Part shown: in pieces, positions 11,427-21,244 of the stretch | Layout of the letters: each line of letters starts with the position of its first letter | Position numbering within the stretch: the stretch's first letter is position 1 | NCBI RefSeq assembly: GCF_000378145.1 | Contig: NZ_KB899284.1 | Span: 1 to 64,000, forward strand | Direction: 5' to 3' | Length of the DNA: 64,000 nt | Source: Saccharibacillus kuerlensis DSM 22868 | GTDB taxonomy: Bacteria; Bacillota; Bacilli; Paenibacillales; Paenibacillaceae | Position numbers and translations under genes: made by a program | The notes under the pieces: model-generated | Told to the model about the DNA's origin: nothing | Seen by the model: the letters and a program-made list of their open reading frames with translations, nothing else | Databases searched by the model: none

Positions 11427-11802
11427 TTATCCCCATTATCAATAATTATGGGAACAAAAAAAGAAGGATAAATTGAACTTGTTCACAACGTTATCCACAG
11501 ACTGTTGATAATATAGAGGCTAAAGCCGAATATTCACACCGAAAAGTAATCTAATCATAGCAAAAGAAGCCAGTCATTTCAACGGGGGACGTTATTTTAT
11601 CCACAAATCCAATAACTTGTGCATAAAACATATCCACACCACTAGATATTGTTTATAACGTGTTCAGAAACGACCTGTTAATAAAATATGTACCGAAAAA
11701 TATACACAGGCCAAAAGGCAATATGGTGGAAAACTCGATTACGCAAAAACGTGCTTTTAAACATTGGTTGGTATAGAGCTGGTGTTTCCGTATTGTGGAT
11801 AA
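11427..11802. other. oriC: Origin of replication: DnaA-box cluster upstream of dnaA
   Basis: Between dnaA and rpmH lie perfect boxes TTATCCACA at 11491-11499 and 11597-11605 (plus) and at 11794-11802 (minus). Near-matches are TTATCCCCA (11427-11435, plus), TTATGCACA (11618-11626, minus) and ATATCCACA (11630-11638, plus). Four boxes fall within 42 bp, between 11597 and 11638. The surrounding DNA is AT-rich. Together with the dnaA-dnaN module this makes a bipartite origin like that of Bacillus subtilis. No gene is seen between 11206 and 12311. Confidence 0.85.
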
Positions 11803-11805
11803 CTT

Positions 11806-12150
11806 TTGGGGCAGCGTGAAGAGAGCTAAAAGCTTCAAATCGAAAATCGGTTCGGAAAATGGAGAAAGAGGTGGCTGAAGGGGAAGTGAAGATGGGAGTG
11901 TACTGAAAAAGAATAGGTAGAAGCCAAGGAGGAGAAGAGGATCGCTGCGGAAAATCAGGGAAGAGAAAGGGGAAGCAAAAGAAATGACCACTAATGGGGT
12001 TCCGAGTTCAAAAACAATGAATCTCAGACTGAAAGATCGAAGAGAGCGGTGCAGTTTCCAGCAGTTTGAGAGATGAAGTTTCCGGGAAAGCAGCAGCTGC
12101 AAAATTTGGGTTTCCTTATATACGGGTATTTTCGTCTGATTTTTTAATAA
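11806..12150. other. Gene-free purine-rich stretch between oriC and rpmH
   Basis: The plus strand from about 11806 to 12000 is strikingly G+A-rich, with long runs such as GGAGAAGAGGA. I see no convincing gene here. A 149-codon frame on the other strand is low-complexity and has no family resemblance. Function unknown. Confidence 0.4.
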
Positions 12151-12180
12151 AAAAAGAGGGAGGGATCACATGAAGTTTAC

Positions 12181-12209
12181 TTGACTTTACTGGAAACGCA
12201 TGATTAAAT
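12181..12209 (+). promoter_or_regulatory. Promoter of rpmH
   Basis: TTGACT (12181-12186), a 17-bp spacer and TTAAAT (12204-12209) precede rpmH by about 100 bp. Confidence 0.5.
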
Positions 12210-12311
12210 GATATAAGGCATGTTCTGCGAGAAGAAGAACGAATGTGTGTAATTATATTGGTTTAGCGATTTTGCAAAACCTGTACTACCGGTATAAGGA
12301 GGTGCTATTGA

Positions 12312-12446
12312 ATGGGTCCTACTTTCAAACCAAACACCAGAAAGCGTAAAAAGGTGCACGGGTTCCGTAAAAGAATGAGCACGAAAAACGGCCGCAAGGT
12401 GCTGGCTGCTCGTCGTCTCAAAGGCAGAAAAGTGCTGAGCGCGTAA
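12312..12446 (+). CDS. rpmH: 50S ribosomal protein L34
   Basis: This is a 44-residue, very basic ribosomal protein. The central [20 protein letters not shown] is invariant in L34. It starts [14 protein letters not shown] where most Firmicutes have MRPTFKPN, a small deviation. AAGGAGG precedes the ATG by 10 nt. It is the first gene of the right replichore and is followed by a terminator before rnpA. Confidence 0.97.
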   Translation: MGPTFKPNTRKRKKVHGFRKRMSTKNGRKVLAARRLKGRKVLSA

Positions 12447-12464
12447 GCTTAGGCACATGAGCGA

Positions 12465-12491
12465 AGACCACCTGAGGTGGTCTTTTTTTTT
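12465..12491 (+). terminator. Terminator between rpmH and rnpA
   Basis: The stem AGACCACC (12465-12472) / GGTGGTCT (12476-12483) with a 3-nt loop is followed by nine T. It probably reduces rnpA transcription relative to rpmH. Confidence 0.85.
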
Positions 12492-12517
12492 CTTAAACAA
12501 AGGGGACGCGAGAAAAG

Positions 12518-12868
12518 GTGCAAAAAAAGCTACGATTACGAAACCGCGCCGAGTTTACCCGCGTATATCGTCACGGCAAGTCTTTTGCGAACCGGCAGTT
12601 GGTCCTTTACTGGTTCCATAAACGCGACGTCGAACAGTTTCGCATGGGCGTATCGGTCAGCAAAAAAGTGGGAAATGCGGTCGTTCGGAATAGAATGCGC
12701 CGCCTTATGAAAGAAATTGTCCGGCATCATGCCGGTGAGATTGTCGATCATGTCGATCTCGTGTTTATCGTCCGTAAGGGCGCGCTCGACCTGGAGTACA
12801 AGGAGCTGGAGAAGAGCGTGCTTCACGTGCTTCGCAAATCCTCGCTGCTCAAGCGCAGAGGCCGTTAG
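12518..12868 (+). CDS. rnpA: Ribonuclease P protein component
   Basis: This 116-residue basic protein assists the RNase P RNA in removing tRNA 5' leaders. The conserved RNR-type motif appears as GVSVSKKVGNAVVRNRMRRLMKE (residues about 46-68, not all in one block of identity). The start is GTG, about 10 nt after AGGGGA. The gene order rpmH-rnpA-yidC-jag is standard. yidD, often next to rnpA, is absent here because only 141 bp separate rnpA from yidC. Confidence 0.95.
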   Translation: MQKKLRLRNRAEFTRVYRHGKSFANRQLVLYWFHKRDVEQFRMGVSVSKKVGNAVVRNRMRRLMKEIVRHHAGEIVDHVDLVFIVRKGALDLEYKELEKSVLHVLRKSSLLKRRGR

Positions 12869-13009
12869 ACAGCCGCATCGGGGGATATGCCAATGAAGCG
12901 CTTTTTTTGCGTTTCAAATGGTGAGTTAATTATGGTATGATTTTCACAACTGCAAACGGTTTGCCTTACGGGAGTGCAGGAACATGTAGGTTAAGAGAGG
13001 GGTTATCAA

Positions 13010-13900
13010 GTGTCTCATTTGTTTAAACGCAGGGGCAAGTGGCTGTTGGTTATGGCTGCCGTCCTGCTCATTACCGTTCTTGCAGGCTGTGCGCCGACCG
13101 ATACGGTTCTGCAAACGACGGAAGACTTGAAGAATAGCGGCAGCTTCTGGAGAAGCAATGTCGTATATTGGTTCTCGCTGGCGCTCGATACATTTGCTCA
13201 GTGGTTCGGCGGCGAGTACGGACTCGCGGTTCTGCTGCTCGTGCTGATCGTACGGACATTGATCCTTCCACTGACAATCAAGTCAGTCAAAAGTTCCAAG
13301 GCCATGCAGGCGATTCAGCCGGAAATGCAGAAGCTGAAAGAACAATATAAGGATGATCCGCAGCGTATGCAGCAAGAACAGATGCGTCTGTTCCAAGAGA
13401 ACAAGGTTAATCCGGCCGCAGGCTGTCTGCCGCTGATTATTCAAATGCCAATCTTTATCGCGCTGTATAATGCCATCATCTATAACAGCGACCTGGCACA
13501 GCATTCCTTCCTATGGATGCAGCTGGGTAAACCGGACATTCCGCTGACGCTGTTTGCAGCAGCAACGACGTTCCTGCAGACTTGGTTGATGATGCGTCAG
13601 AACCCGACTCAGCAGCAGGGACCGATGCAGTTCATGCTGTTTGTATATCCGGTGCTGATCTTCTTCATGGGTTATCAGTTCCCATCTGCCCTCCCGCTGT
13701 ACTGGGCAATGAGTAACGTGTATACAATTGTGCAGAACTTCTTCTTGTACCGCAATAATGATCCAAAAGCCGCAGCTGCCGTTATCGCGCAGCAGGGTGG
13801 AGCAAAGCCAGCAGACAAAAATGGCGCTTCCGGCGGTGTAAGTCTGTCGAAGGGCGCAGGCCCGGTTGCCAGCCGCAAAAAGAAAAAGAAAAAACGTTAA
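13010..13900 (+). CDS. yidC: Membrane protein insertase YidC (SpoIIIJ type)
   Basis: This 296-residue lipoprotein has a signal peptide and lipobox LAGC (cleavage before Cys26 or so), then about five membrane segments of the YidC/Oxa1 fold. The cytoplasmic loop MQKLKEQYKDDPQRMQQEQMR and the following AAGCLPLIIQMPIFIALY are typical. It inserts proteins into the membrane with or without Sec. The SpoIIIJ paralogue is needed for forespore signalling. The C-terminus is a basic tail (KKKKKKR). The start is GTG after GAGAGGGG. jag follows 74 bp later. Confidence 0.95.
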   Translation: MSHLFKRRGKWLLVMAAVLLITVLAGCAPTDTVLQTTEDLKNSGSFWRSNVVYWFSLALDTFAQWFGGEYGLAVLLLVLIVRTLILPLTIKSVKSSKAMQAIQPEMQKLKEQYKDDPQRMQQEQMRLFQENKVNPAAGCLPLIIQMPIFIALYNAIIYNSDLAQHSFLWMQLGKPDIPLTLFAAATTFLQTWLMMRQNPTQQQGPMQFMLFVYPVLIFFMGYQFPSALPLYWAMSNVYTIVQNFFLYRNNDPKAAAAVIAQQGGAKPADKNGASGGVSLSKGAGPVASRKKKKKKR

Positions 13901-13974
13901 TATCTATTATAGAAATAGCTGAAAAATGAGCGTGTGCAAAAGACGAAGCGTGAACACAAGGGGGCGCGGATTCG

Positions 13975-14865
13975 ATGACGAGCAAAGTGACGGCTGTGGG
14001 AAAAACGGTGGATGAAGCCATATCACAAGGACTGGCGCAGCTTGGCGTAACGAGAGATCGTGTCGAAGTCAACGTGCTGGAACATCCTTCAAAAGGGTTT
14101 CTCGGTCTGTTCGGCGGCCGAAAGGCCAAAATCGAACTCACATTAATCCGCTCCGGCCGCGTTTTGCAGGAATCGGCTTCGTCGGTTTCTGAAGCGAAGG
14201 TGTCGACAGAGCCGGTAGCAATTCCAGAGCCTGGAGAATTCGAAAATCAGCCGCCGCGAAGGGAAAGTCCAAACCCGGCGGCGCCCGATCCATCTTCACC
14301 GAATCCGGTGGAGGAGGACGAGAATCTGCCTCGGCGCCAACGGCCTAACCCGGCGGCTCCTGCTCCAATGGGAACAGAGTCTGCGGAAATCGAGACTTTG
14401 TCCTCGAGCGCACGTGCGGAAGAACGGTATCGTGAAGCTGCCGCTTTTATTCGTGACGTTGCAGAGGCTATGGGACTCGAGGTCGTAGTCGATGTACGCA
14501 GGACCCGGGACGGCGGATTGCTCGATATCTCGGGACCAGAGCTCGGCATGCTGATTGGACGCCGCGGCCAGACACTGGACGCGCTGCAGCTGCTTGCCAG
14601 CGTTGTAGCAAATCAGGGGTCGGATAAGTTTGTACGGCTAACACTGGATGCGGAGAACTTCCGCCGCCGCCGAGCGAAGACATTGGAGGAATTGGCAGAT
14701 CGGCTCGCCGAGCGTGTCATCCGTACACGCAAGGAAGTCGTGCTGGAGCCGATGCCTCCACAGGAACGGAAAGTCATTCATGCCCGTCTGCAGAGTCACC
14801 CTAAAGTCGAAACGGGAAGCCGGGGCGAAGAACCGAACCGGCGCGTCGTAATCACGCTCAAATAA
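13975..14865 (+). CDS. jag: RNA-binding protein Jag/KhpB with proline-rich linker
   Basis: This 296-residue protein has an N-terminal Jag_N domain (about 1-50, ending KGFLGLFGGRKAKIEL). A low-complexity linker follows (about 60-135) with two imperfect repeats around NPAAPDP and NPAAPAP. Then come a KH domain with GMLIGRRGQT and a C-terminal R3H domain containing RxxxH-like residues (RKVIHARL). KhpB with KhpA binds RNA and affects cell division and sporulation in Firmicutes. The linker is longer than in Bacillus subtilis Jag (208 residues). It is encoded with yidC, as usual. Confidence 0.93.
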   Translation: MTSKVTAVGKTVDEAISQGLAQLGVTRDRVEVNVLEHPSKGFLGLFGGRKAKIELTLIRSGRVLQESASSVSEAKVSTEPVAIPEPGEFENQPPRRESPNPAAPDPSSPNPVEEDENLPRRQRPNPAAPAPMGTESAEIETLSSSARAEERYREAAAFIRDVAEAMGLEVVVDVRRTRDGGLLDISGPELGMLIGRRGQTLDALQLLASVVANQGSDKFVRLTLDAENFRRRRAKTLEELADRLAERVIRTRKEVVLEPMPPQERKVIHARLQSHPKVETGSRGEEPNRRVVITLK

Positions 14866-14965
14866 GCCGAAAGCTCCCGGCAGGCGAGCGCCCTCTTTGC
14901 CTATTTGGCGAAGAGGGCCTCTGCCGTTTATGGAGCTGTTCATTGGACACAGAATTGAATGGAAA

Positions 14966-15015
14966 GAAACGGGCAAGAGCGGATAAATCGGCTTGGGCTG
15001 CCCGTTTCTTCTTGT
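14966..15015 (+). terminator. Terminator after jag
   Basis: A perfect 10-bp stem GAAACGGGCA (14966-14975) / TGCCCGTTTC (14999-15008) is followed by TTCTTGTA. A second stem at 14889-14896/14911-14918 without a T-tract lies closer to the stop codon. Confidence 0.6.
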
Positions 15016-15064
15016 ATATATAAGGCATATAAACGGATATGCTCAGAAAGCGAGGAAGAATCCG

Positions 15065-16441
15065 ATGATTAGCGATACGATTGCGGCCATTTCTACGGCC
15101 GTGGGGGAAGGCGGCATCGCCGTCATCCGTGTAAGCGGACCGGAAGCGGTAAGCGAAGTAAGCCGCTTGTTCCGAAGCGGCACACCGCTAAGCGAGGCGG
15201 CTACCCATACGGTACATTATGGATTTATCGTCGACCCTGACACAAAAGAGAAGCTTGAAGAGGTTCTGGTTACGCTAATGCTTGCACCGCGGTCATTTAC
15301 GACTGAAGACATCGTTGAGATCAGTGCACACGGCGGTGTCGTCTCGGTACGGCGCATTATGGAGCTGCTGCTGAAGCAGCGAATTCGTCTGGCCGAGCCT
15401 GGCGAATTCACAAAGCGTGCTTTTCTAAATGGTCGAATCGATCTGTCCCAGGCAGAAGGCGTCATCGACTTGATCCGTTCCAAATCGGATCGGGCGTTCT
15501 CTGTTGCGTTCAAGCAGGTTGAAGGCGATCTGTCCCGGCGTATTGATCAGCTGAGACAGACACTGATCGAAACGCTGGCGCATATCGAAGTTAATATCGA
15601 TTATCCCGAGCATGACGTCGAATCGCTGACTTCTCTGTTTATTCAAGAAAAATGTGGAGCGGTGCTGGAAGAAGTCGAACGCCTGCTCAAAACATCGAAC
15701 CAGGGTAAGATTTTGCGGGAAGGCATTACGACAGCTATTGTCGGTCGTCCGAATGTCGGCAAGTCCTCGCTGCTTAACGCTTTGTCCGGTCAGAATCGGG
15801 CGATCGTAACCGATATTCCGGGCACAACCCGTGATGTGATCGAAGAGTTCATTACAATCAATAATATCCCACTCAAACTGCTCGATACGGCAGGTATTCG
15901 CGAGACGCTCGATGTTGTTGAACAAATCGGAGTGGAGCGTTCCCGAACCGCGCTTAACGAAGCGGATTTGATTCTGCTTGTATTGAACAACGGCGAACAA
16001 TTGGATGATGAAGAGCGGCGATTGATGGAACAGATCCAAGGTAGACAATCGATCGTCATTATGAATAAAATGGACCTGCCTCAAAAACTCGAAATAGAAA
16101 AAGTGCGTGAGTTCTACAAAGACGAGCTTATTGTGCCGATGACCGTTAAAGAGGGAGAAGGCGTTGATCGGCTTGAAGCCGCAATCTCTTCTTTGTTCTT
16201 CGAAGGCAAGCTTGAAAGTGCCGATCTGACTTATGTCTCGAATGTGCGTCACATCGCACTGCTGCATCAGGCTAAGCGCTCGCTGAATGATGCGGTCGAA
16301 GCGGCACAGATGATGGTTCCGATCGATATGATTCAAATTGATGTGCGTCTGGCTTGGGAACAGCTTGGCGAAATTGTCGGCGATACTGCTCAAGATTCGC
16401 TGATCGACCAGATTTTCTCGCAGTTCTGTCTCGGGAAATAA
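15065..16441 (+). CDS. mnmE: tRNA uridine-5-carboxymethylaminomethyl GTPase MnmE
   Basis: This 458-residue GTPase, with MnmG, modifies U34 of tRNAs reading A/G-ending codons. The N-terminal tetrahydrofolate-binding domain is at about 1-118, the G1 motif GRPNVGKSS at 227-235, with DTAG (G3) and NKMD (G4). The C-terminus is FCLGK with the conserved cysteine. The start at ATG 15065 is preceded by GAGGAAG. The open frame extends 24 codons further upstream over the jag terminator, so the upstream start is unlikely. Confidence 0.96.
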   Translation: MISDTIAAISTAVGEGGIAVIRVSGPEAVSEVSRLFRSGTPLSEAATHTVHYGFIVDPDTKEKLEEVLVTLMLAPRSFTTEDIVEISAHGGVVSVRRIMELLLKQRIRLAEPGEFTKRAFLNGRIDLSQAEGVIDLIRSKSDRAFSVAFKQVEGDLSRRIDQLRQTLIETLAHIEVNIDYPEHDVESLTSLFIQEKCGAVLEEVERLLKTSNQGKILREGITTAIVGRPNVGKSSLLNALSGQNRAIVTDIPGTTRDVIEEFITINNIPLKLLDTAGIRETLDVVEQIGVERSRTALNEADLILLVLNNGEQLDDEERRLMEQIQGRQSIVIMNKMDLPQKLEIEKVREFYKDELIVPMTVKEGEGVDRLEAAISSLFFEGKLESADLTYVSNVRHIALLHQAKRSLNDAVEAAQMMVPIDMIQIDVRLAWEQLGEIVGDTAQDSLIDQIFSQFCLGK

Positions 16442-16491
16442 ATCTTGGCAGTGAGCTGAATATTTTCAAAGCGAAATGTCTGTTGGAATGA

Positions 16492-16527
16492 AAGGCGAAT
16501 CCATTGGTTTACCTTCATATTCGCCTT
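16492..16527 (+). promoter_or_regulatory. Stem-loop between mnmE and mnmG
   Basis: A 9-bp stem AAGGCGAAT (16492-16500) / ATTCGCCTT (16519-16527) with no T-tract lies in the 157-bp gap between mnmE and mnmG. It may be an RNA processing or stability structure rather than a terminator. Confidence 0.35.
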
Positions 16528-16598
16528 ATATAGATGAAAGAACTTTCAGATATTAAAACGAAGCAAGTGAACGAACCACCTCAAGGAGGAAAACATCA

Positions 16599-18485
16599 AT
16601 GACATATACAGGCGGAGAATTTGACGTTATCGTCGTCGGAGCAGGACATGCCGGCGTCGAATCGGCGCTCGCAGCGGCTCGAATGGGCTGCAAGACGCTG
16701 ATGGTTACAATCAATCTCGACATGGTCGCATTCATGCCGTGCAATCCTTCGATCGGCGGACCGGCCAAAGGACATGTGGTACGCGAGATCGATGCACTCG
16801 GCGGCGAAATGGGACGTAATATCGATAAGACCTTTATCCAGATGCGGATGCTGAATACCGGCAAAGGCCCGGCTGTTCATGCACTGCGCGCACAGGCGGA
16901 CAAATTCTCTTATCAGCAAACGATGAAAGAAACGATGGAAAAGGAACCAAATCTGACGATGCGTCAGGGAATGGTTGAAGAGCTGATCGTGGAAGATGGC
17001 AAATGCGTAGGCGTCCTCACCAAGACAGGAACGCGTTATATGGCCAAATCGATCGTGCTGACGACAGGGACTTACCTGCGCGGCAAAATCATTATGGGCG
17101 AGCTAATGTATGAGAGCGGACCAAACAACCAGCAGCCTTCTGTCCGGTTGTCGGAACATCTTCGCGAACTGGGCTTCAATCTGGTGCGTTTCAAGACCGG
17201 AACCCCTCCCCGCGTTCATAAGGATACGATCGACTTTTCGAAAACGGAGATCCAGCCGGGTGACGATAAGCCAAAATTCTTTTCTTATGAAACCAAAGGT
17301 TCGAGCAACGAGCAGCTCCCTTGCTGGCTGACCTACACATCGCCTGAAACGCATCAAATTATTAACGACAATTTGCATCGCGCTCCAATGTTCTCCGGAT
17401 TGATCGAAGGAACAGGACCGCGCTACTGTCCGTCTATCGAGGACAAAGTAGTACGCTTCAGCGACAAATCGAAGCACCAGATCTTCCTTGAACCGGAAGG
17501 CAAAAATACAGCCGAGTATTATGTGCAGGGTCTGTCGACCAGTCTGCCGGAAGATGTACAGCTGCGTATGCTGCGTACGATTGCCGGTATGGAAAAGGTA
17601 GAGATCATGCGTAACGGCTATGCAATCGAGTACGATGCAATGGTACCGACGCAGCTGTGGCCGACACTTGAAACGAAGCTTCTTCCAGGTCTATTTACAG
17701 CCGGACAGATCAACGGAACCTCCGGTTATGAAGAAGCTGCAGGTCAAGGCATCATGGCAGGCATCAATGCTGCACGTAAAGCGCAGGGTCGTGAACCGGT
17801 CGTACTGGATCGTTCGCAGGGATATATTGGTGTACTAATCGACGACCTTGTAACCAAAGGAACGAATGAACCTTACCGTCTGCTGACTTCGCGTGCCGAA
17901 TATCGTCTGCTGCTTCGTCATGATAATGCAGATCTGCGTTTGACTCCGATTGGACATGAGATTGGGCTGATTTCCGAAGAACGGTACACCGTTTTCCTTG
18001 ATAAAAAGGCTAAAGTGGAAGCGGAGATCGAACGTCTGCGCAAAGCTAAAGTTCATCCGGATCAAGTAAACCCAATGCTTCAGCGCCTTGAATCAGCAGT
18101 TATCAGTAACGGTTCCGATCTGCTTACTATACTGCGTCGTCCGGAGGTCACCTATTCGGATATCGAGAATATTATTCCGACGGATATTCAATTGGACGAA
18201 GAAATGAAAGAACAAGTCGAGATTCAGGTGAAGTATGCCGGATACATCGAGAAGCAGCAAGCACACGTGGAACGACTGAAAAAGATGGAGCGAAAGAAAC
18301 TTCCGGAAGACCTCGTATATGATGAAGTACGCGGCCTTGCTATGGAAGCCAAACAAAAGCTGTCGTCTATTCGACCATTGTCGATCGGACAAGCTTCACG
18401 AATCTCGGGCGTAACGCCTGCGGATATTTCGATTTTGCTCGTTTACCTGGAACAGTTTAACCGGGTAGCGGCAGCACGGGGGTAA
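16599..18485 (+). CDS. mnmG: tRNA uridine-5-carboxymethylaminomethyl synthesis enzyme MnmG (GidA)
   Basis: This 628-residue FAD- and NADH-dependent partner of MnmE has the FAD-binding GAGHAG at residues 14-19. It also has the conserved TGTYLRGKI region and a C-terminal helical domain for MnmE binding ([20 protein letters not shown]). AAGGAGG lies 9 nt before the ATG. rsmG begins 2 bp after the stop codon, implying coupled translation. Confidence 0.97.
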   Translation: MTYTGGEFDVIVVGAGHAGVESALAAARMGCKTLMVTINLDMVAFMPCNPSIGGPAKGHVVREIDALGGEMGRNIDKTFIQMRMLNTGKGPAVHALRAQADKFSYQQTMKETMEKEPNLTMRQGMVEELIVEDGKCVGVLTKTGTRYMAKSIVLTTGTYLRGKIIMGELMYESGPNNQQPSVRLSEHLRELGFNLVRFKTGTPPRVHKDTIDFSKTEIQPGDDKPKFFSYETKGSSNEQLPCWLTYTSPETHQIINDNLHRAPMFSGLIEGTGPRYCPSIEDKVVRFSDKSKHQIFLEPEGKNTAEYYVQGLSTSLPEDVQLRMLRTIAGMEKVEIMRNGYAIEYDAMVPTQLWPTLETKLLPGLFTAGQINGTSGYEEAAGQGIMAGINAARKAQGREPVVLDRSQGYIGVLIDDLVTKGTNEPYRLLTSRAEYRLLLRHDNADLRLTPIGHEIGLISEERYTVFLDKKAKVEAEIERLRKAKVHPDQVNPMLQRLESAVISNGSDLLTILRRPEVTYSDIENIIPTDIQLDEEMKEQVEIQVKYAGYIEKQQAHVERLKKMERKKLPEDLVYDEVRGLAMEAKQKLSSIRPLSIGQASRISGVTPADISILLVYLEQFNRVAAARG

Positions 18486-18487
18486 GT

Positions 18488-19210
18488 ATGGACGAAATTC
18501 AACAGCGTTTTACAGACCGATTAAAGGGACAGGGTATTGAACTGGACGAGCAGCAGCTTGAACAGTTCGAGACCTATTACCGTCTGTTGGTCGAGTGGAA
18601 CGAGAAAATGAACCTGACCGGGATTACCGAACGGGAACAGGTATATGAGAAACATTTCTACGATTCACTGACGCTGGCTTTTTATGTGGATATGAAAAAA
18701 GTGAAAAGCTTGGCCGATATCGGCTCGGGCGCTGGGTTCCCCGGTGTACCGCTTAAAATTGCATTTCCGCATTTGAAGCTGTGCATTATCGACTCGCTCA
18801 ACAAACGGATCAACTTCCTTAAAGCCGTCTCGGAAGGAATCGGATTGAAAAACGCCGAATTCCTGCACGGTCGTGCCGAAGAGTGGGGACACAAACGGGG
18901 TTACCGGGATTCCTTCGATCTGGTAACGGCTCGTGCAGTAGCGCGTCTTGCCGTACTGAATGAATTTTGTCTGCCGTTCGTGAAGCCGGAAGGAATCTTC
19001 GCAGCCATGAAAGGGACAGACCCGGCTGAAGAAATCGGAGAATCTCAGAAAAGTCTGCGCGAACTGCGCGGAGAGATCACCGACGTAGAAGCTTTCCGTC
19101 TGCCGTTCGATGATTCCGAGCGTCATATTATTCGTGTGATCAAAACAGGAATTACGCCTTATAAATACCCACGCAACCCTGGACTTCCGCTTAAGAAGCC
19201 GTTGATCTAA
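18488..19210 (+). CDS. rsmG: 16S rRNA m7G527 methyltransferase RsmG
   Basis: This 240-residue class I SAM methyltransferase modifies G527 of 16S rRNA. SAM motif I DIGSGAGFPGVPLKI is near residue 78, with N-terminal EWNEKMNLTGI typical of GidB/RsmG. Loss of this enzyme gives low-level streptomycin resistance in other bacteria. The ATG is 2 bp after the mnmG stop. A parS site begins 7 bp after its own stop codon. Confidence 0.96.
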   Translation: MDEIQQRFTDRLKGQGIELDEQQLEQFETYYRLLVEWNEKMNLTGITEREQVYEKHFYDSLTLAFYVDMKKVKSLADIGSGAGFPGVPLKIAFPHLKLCIIDSLNKRINFLKAVSEGIGLKNAEFLHGRAEEWGHKRGYRDSFDLVTARAVARLAVLNEFCLPFVKPEGIFAAMKGTDPAEEIGESQKSLRELRGEITDVEAFRLPFDDSERHIIRVIKTGITPYKYPRNPGLPLKKPLI

Positions 19211-19216
19211 TCAATC

Positions 19217-19232
19217 TGTTTCACGTGGAACA
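19217..19232. other. parS: parS centromere site (rsmG-noc gap)
   Basis: TGTTTCACGTGGAACA is a parS match at all 16 positions, allowing the T/C variation seen in natural sites. ParB binds here, loads as a clamp and spreads, guiding origin segregation with Soj. Confidence 0.9.
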
Positions 19233-19265
19233 GATTCCTACACTTAAATGGGAGTAGCAAAATGT

Positions 19266-19288
19266 GCCGCCTTCGGGCGGCTTTTTTC
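19266..19288 (+). terminator. Terminator of mnmE-mnmG-rsmG
   Basis: The stem GCCGCC (19266-19271) / GGCGGC (19276-19281) with a UUCG tetraloop is followed by CTTTTTTCTT. From 19289 to 19629 I see no gene and no clear regulatory element. Confidence 0.85.
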
Positions 19289-19629
19289 TTATCAAATTCT
19301 TCAAAACAGACAATTGAAGAAGGCGATTTCAGGATAGGATTCACCGGGGAAAAGTGATAAACTGGAATTGTCTGCCCGTCATTTTTTTAATATCCCGGGC
19401 ATATGCGCAAATGCTGCAATTAAGAAAGAGACACAGTGCCAACGGCTGTAAGTACAGGCTTGGCAGGCGGTCATTACAGGCGGAAATAACGGCTGCCGGA
19501 AATGCGGGGGGAACGCATTGCTGCCGGAATTCCGCCCTGTCGTAAACGCCATGCAAAGTCGGGAGTTGAAATTTCTTGAGAAGGACGGCGCGGTTTGCCG
19601 CCTTACCGGAATAGGTGGTCATGTTCGGA

Positions 19630-20448
19630 ATGAAAGAGCAATTTTCCAAGTTATTTGGTCTGACAGAGCGTTCAGGCGGAGATGAGATCAAACAAATTCC
19701 TGTTGACGAGGTAGTTGGCAGTCCCTATCAGCCGAGAACCATTTTCGACGAAGAGAAAATTGAAGAGCTGTGCCAGACGATTCGTACGCATGGTGTCATA
19801 CAGCCAATTGTTGTTCGTCTGAGAGGCGGACGTTACGAAATCATTGCCGGTGAACGGCGCTGGCGTGCAGTCCGAAAGCTGGGACTGACGACCGTACCGG
19901 CAATCGTACGCGAGTTCAACGATTCTCAAGCAGCTTCAATTGCCTTAATCGAGAATCTGCAGCGTGAAGGACTAACGGCGATCGAGGAAGCTGCCGCTTA
20001 TGAAAAGCTGCTTGAGATGCATAAGCTGACCCAGGAAAGTCTTGCTCAGCGGCTCGGCAAAAGCCAGTCTACGATCGCCAATAAGCTGCGGCTGCTTCAG
20101 CTTCCAGAAGAAGTGAAGCAGACGCTGATGAAGCGGGAAATTACGGAACGTCATGCTCGTGCACTGCTGTCACTGGGCAGCGAAGAACTGCAGCTCAAGG
20201 TGCTAAAAGAGATCGTTGAGAAAGAGCTGAATGTTAAACAGACGGAAGCAAGAGTCGCTTTTTATAAGGAAGCCGTTCAAGCCAAGAAATCCAAGCGCGT
20301 CTCGTATACGAAGGACGTCCGGCTGGCATTGAACACGATCCGCCAATCTATCGATATGGTGTCAGGATCGGGTATGGATATCCAGACGACGGAAGCCGAC
20401 CAGGGGGATCACTATGAAATTGTGATTCGGATTCCGAAGAAGTCCTGA
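19630..20448 (+). CDS. noc: Nucleoid occlusion protein Noc
   Basis: This ParB-family DNA-binding CTPase is 272 residues from the ATG at 19630. The N-terminus [13 protein letters not shown] is an amphipathic helix of the kind that anchors Noc to the membrane. The ParB box [27 protein letters not shown] and the CTP/clamp motif GERRWRA follow, then an HTH ([20 protein letters not shown]). It lies between rsmG and soj, the standard site of noc, which separates it from the true ParB at 21237. ATG 19621 and GTG 19615 are alternative starts. AGGTGG at 19613-19618 gives 11 nt to the chosen ATG. Noc keeps FtsZ rings off the nucleoid. Confidence 0.9.
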   Translation: MKEQFSKLFGLTERSGGDEIKQIPVDEVVGSPYQPRTIFDEEKIEELCQTIRTHGVIQPIVVRLRGGRYEIIAGERRWRAVRKLGLTTVPAIVREFNDSQAASIALIENLQREGLTAIEEAAAYEKLLEMHKLTQESLAQRLGKSQSTIANKLRLLQLPEEVKQTLMKREITERHARALLSLGSEELQLKVLKEIVEKELNVKQTEARVAFYKEAVQAKKSKRVSYTKDVRLALNTIRQSIDMVSGSGMDIQTTEADQGDHYEIVIRIPKKS

Positions 20449-20482
20449 CGGGCTAAACCAATGCCAACTGAGGTGAATCCGA

Positions 20483-21244
20483 TTGTCCAAAATTATTGCA
20501 ATCGCCAACCAGAAAGGCGGAGTCGGTAAGACGACGACATCCGTTAACCTGAGCGCCGGTCTGGCTAAGCTGGGCAAGCGTGTGCTGTTGATCGATATCG
20601 ACCCGCAGGGCAACACAACGAGCGGTGTCGGAATCAATAAGGCTGATGTGGAAAATTGCATTTACGACATCTTGATCAACGAAGTTCATCCGCGAGAAGC
20701 GATTGTACCGACACATATTGAAGGGTTGGATGTTATTCCTGCCACGATTCAGCTGGCTGGCGCAGAGATTGAGCTGGTCCCAGTCGTTTCGCGAGAGCTT
20801 CGCTTGAAGAAGAACATTCACCTGATCAAAAAAGACTACGATTACATCCTCATCGATTGTCCGCCCTCCCTGGGTATTCTGACAATCAATTCGCTGACGG
20901 CAGCCGATTCTGTCATTATCCCGATTCAGTGCGAATACTATGCCCTTGAAGGCTTGAGCCAGCTGTTGAACACGGTTCGTCTTGTGCAAAAGCATCTCAA
21001 CACAGAGCTTCAAATCGAAGGCGTACTGCTGACTATGCTGGATGCACGGACCAATCTCGGCATTCAAGTTATCGAAGAAGTGAAAAAGTATTTTCAAGAT
21101 AAAGTGTACAGTACGATCATTCCGCGCAATGTGCGCCTGAGCGAAGCGCCTTCGCACGGCCAGACGATTATGACGTACGATCCCCGTTCCAAGGGAGCGG
21201 AAGTGTATATGGAGCTGGCAAAGGAAGTGATCACTTATGAATAA
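20483..21244 (+). CDS. soj: Chromosome partitioning ATPase Soj (ParA)
   Basis: This 253-residue ParA/MinD-type ATPase has the deviant Walker A KGGVGKTT at residues 10-17 and Walker B-like YILIDCPPSLG. With ParB it moves and separates origins, and it also regulates DnaA in Bacillus. The start is TTG after CTGAGGTG. The last codons overlap parB by 8 bp, so the two are translationally coupled. Confidence 0.96.
   Translation: MSKIIAIANQKGGVGKTTTSVNLSAGLAKLGKRVLLIDIDPQGNTTSGVGINKADVENCIYDILINEVHPREAIVPTHIEGLDVIPATIQLAGAEIELVPVVSRELRLKKNIHLIKKDYDYILIDCPPSLGILTINSLTAADSVIIPIQCEYYALEGLSQLLNTVRLVQKHLNTELQIEGVLLTMLDARTNLGIQVIEEVKKYFQDKVYSTIIPRNVRLSEAPSHGQTIMTYDPRSKGAEVYMELAKEVITYE

Noticed and set aside
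11653-12102. 149-codon open frame on the minus strand in the oriC-rpmH gap
   Set aside because: Low-complexity translation of a purine-rich tract, no SD and no family resemblance; it overlaps DnaA boxes.
19615-20448. Naming the gene a second ParB
   Set aside because: Its place between rsmG and soj and the amphipathic N-terminus identify Noc; the true ParB follows soj.
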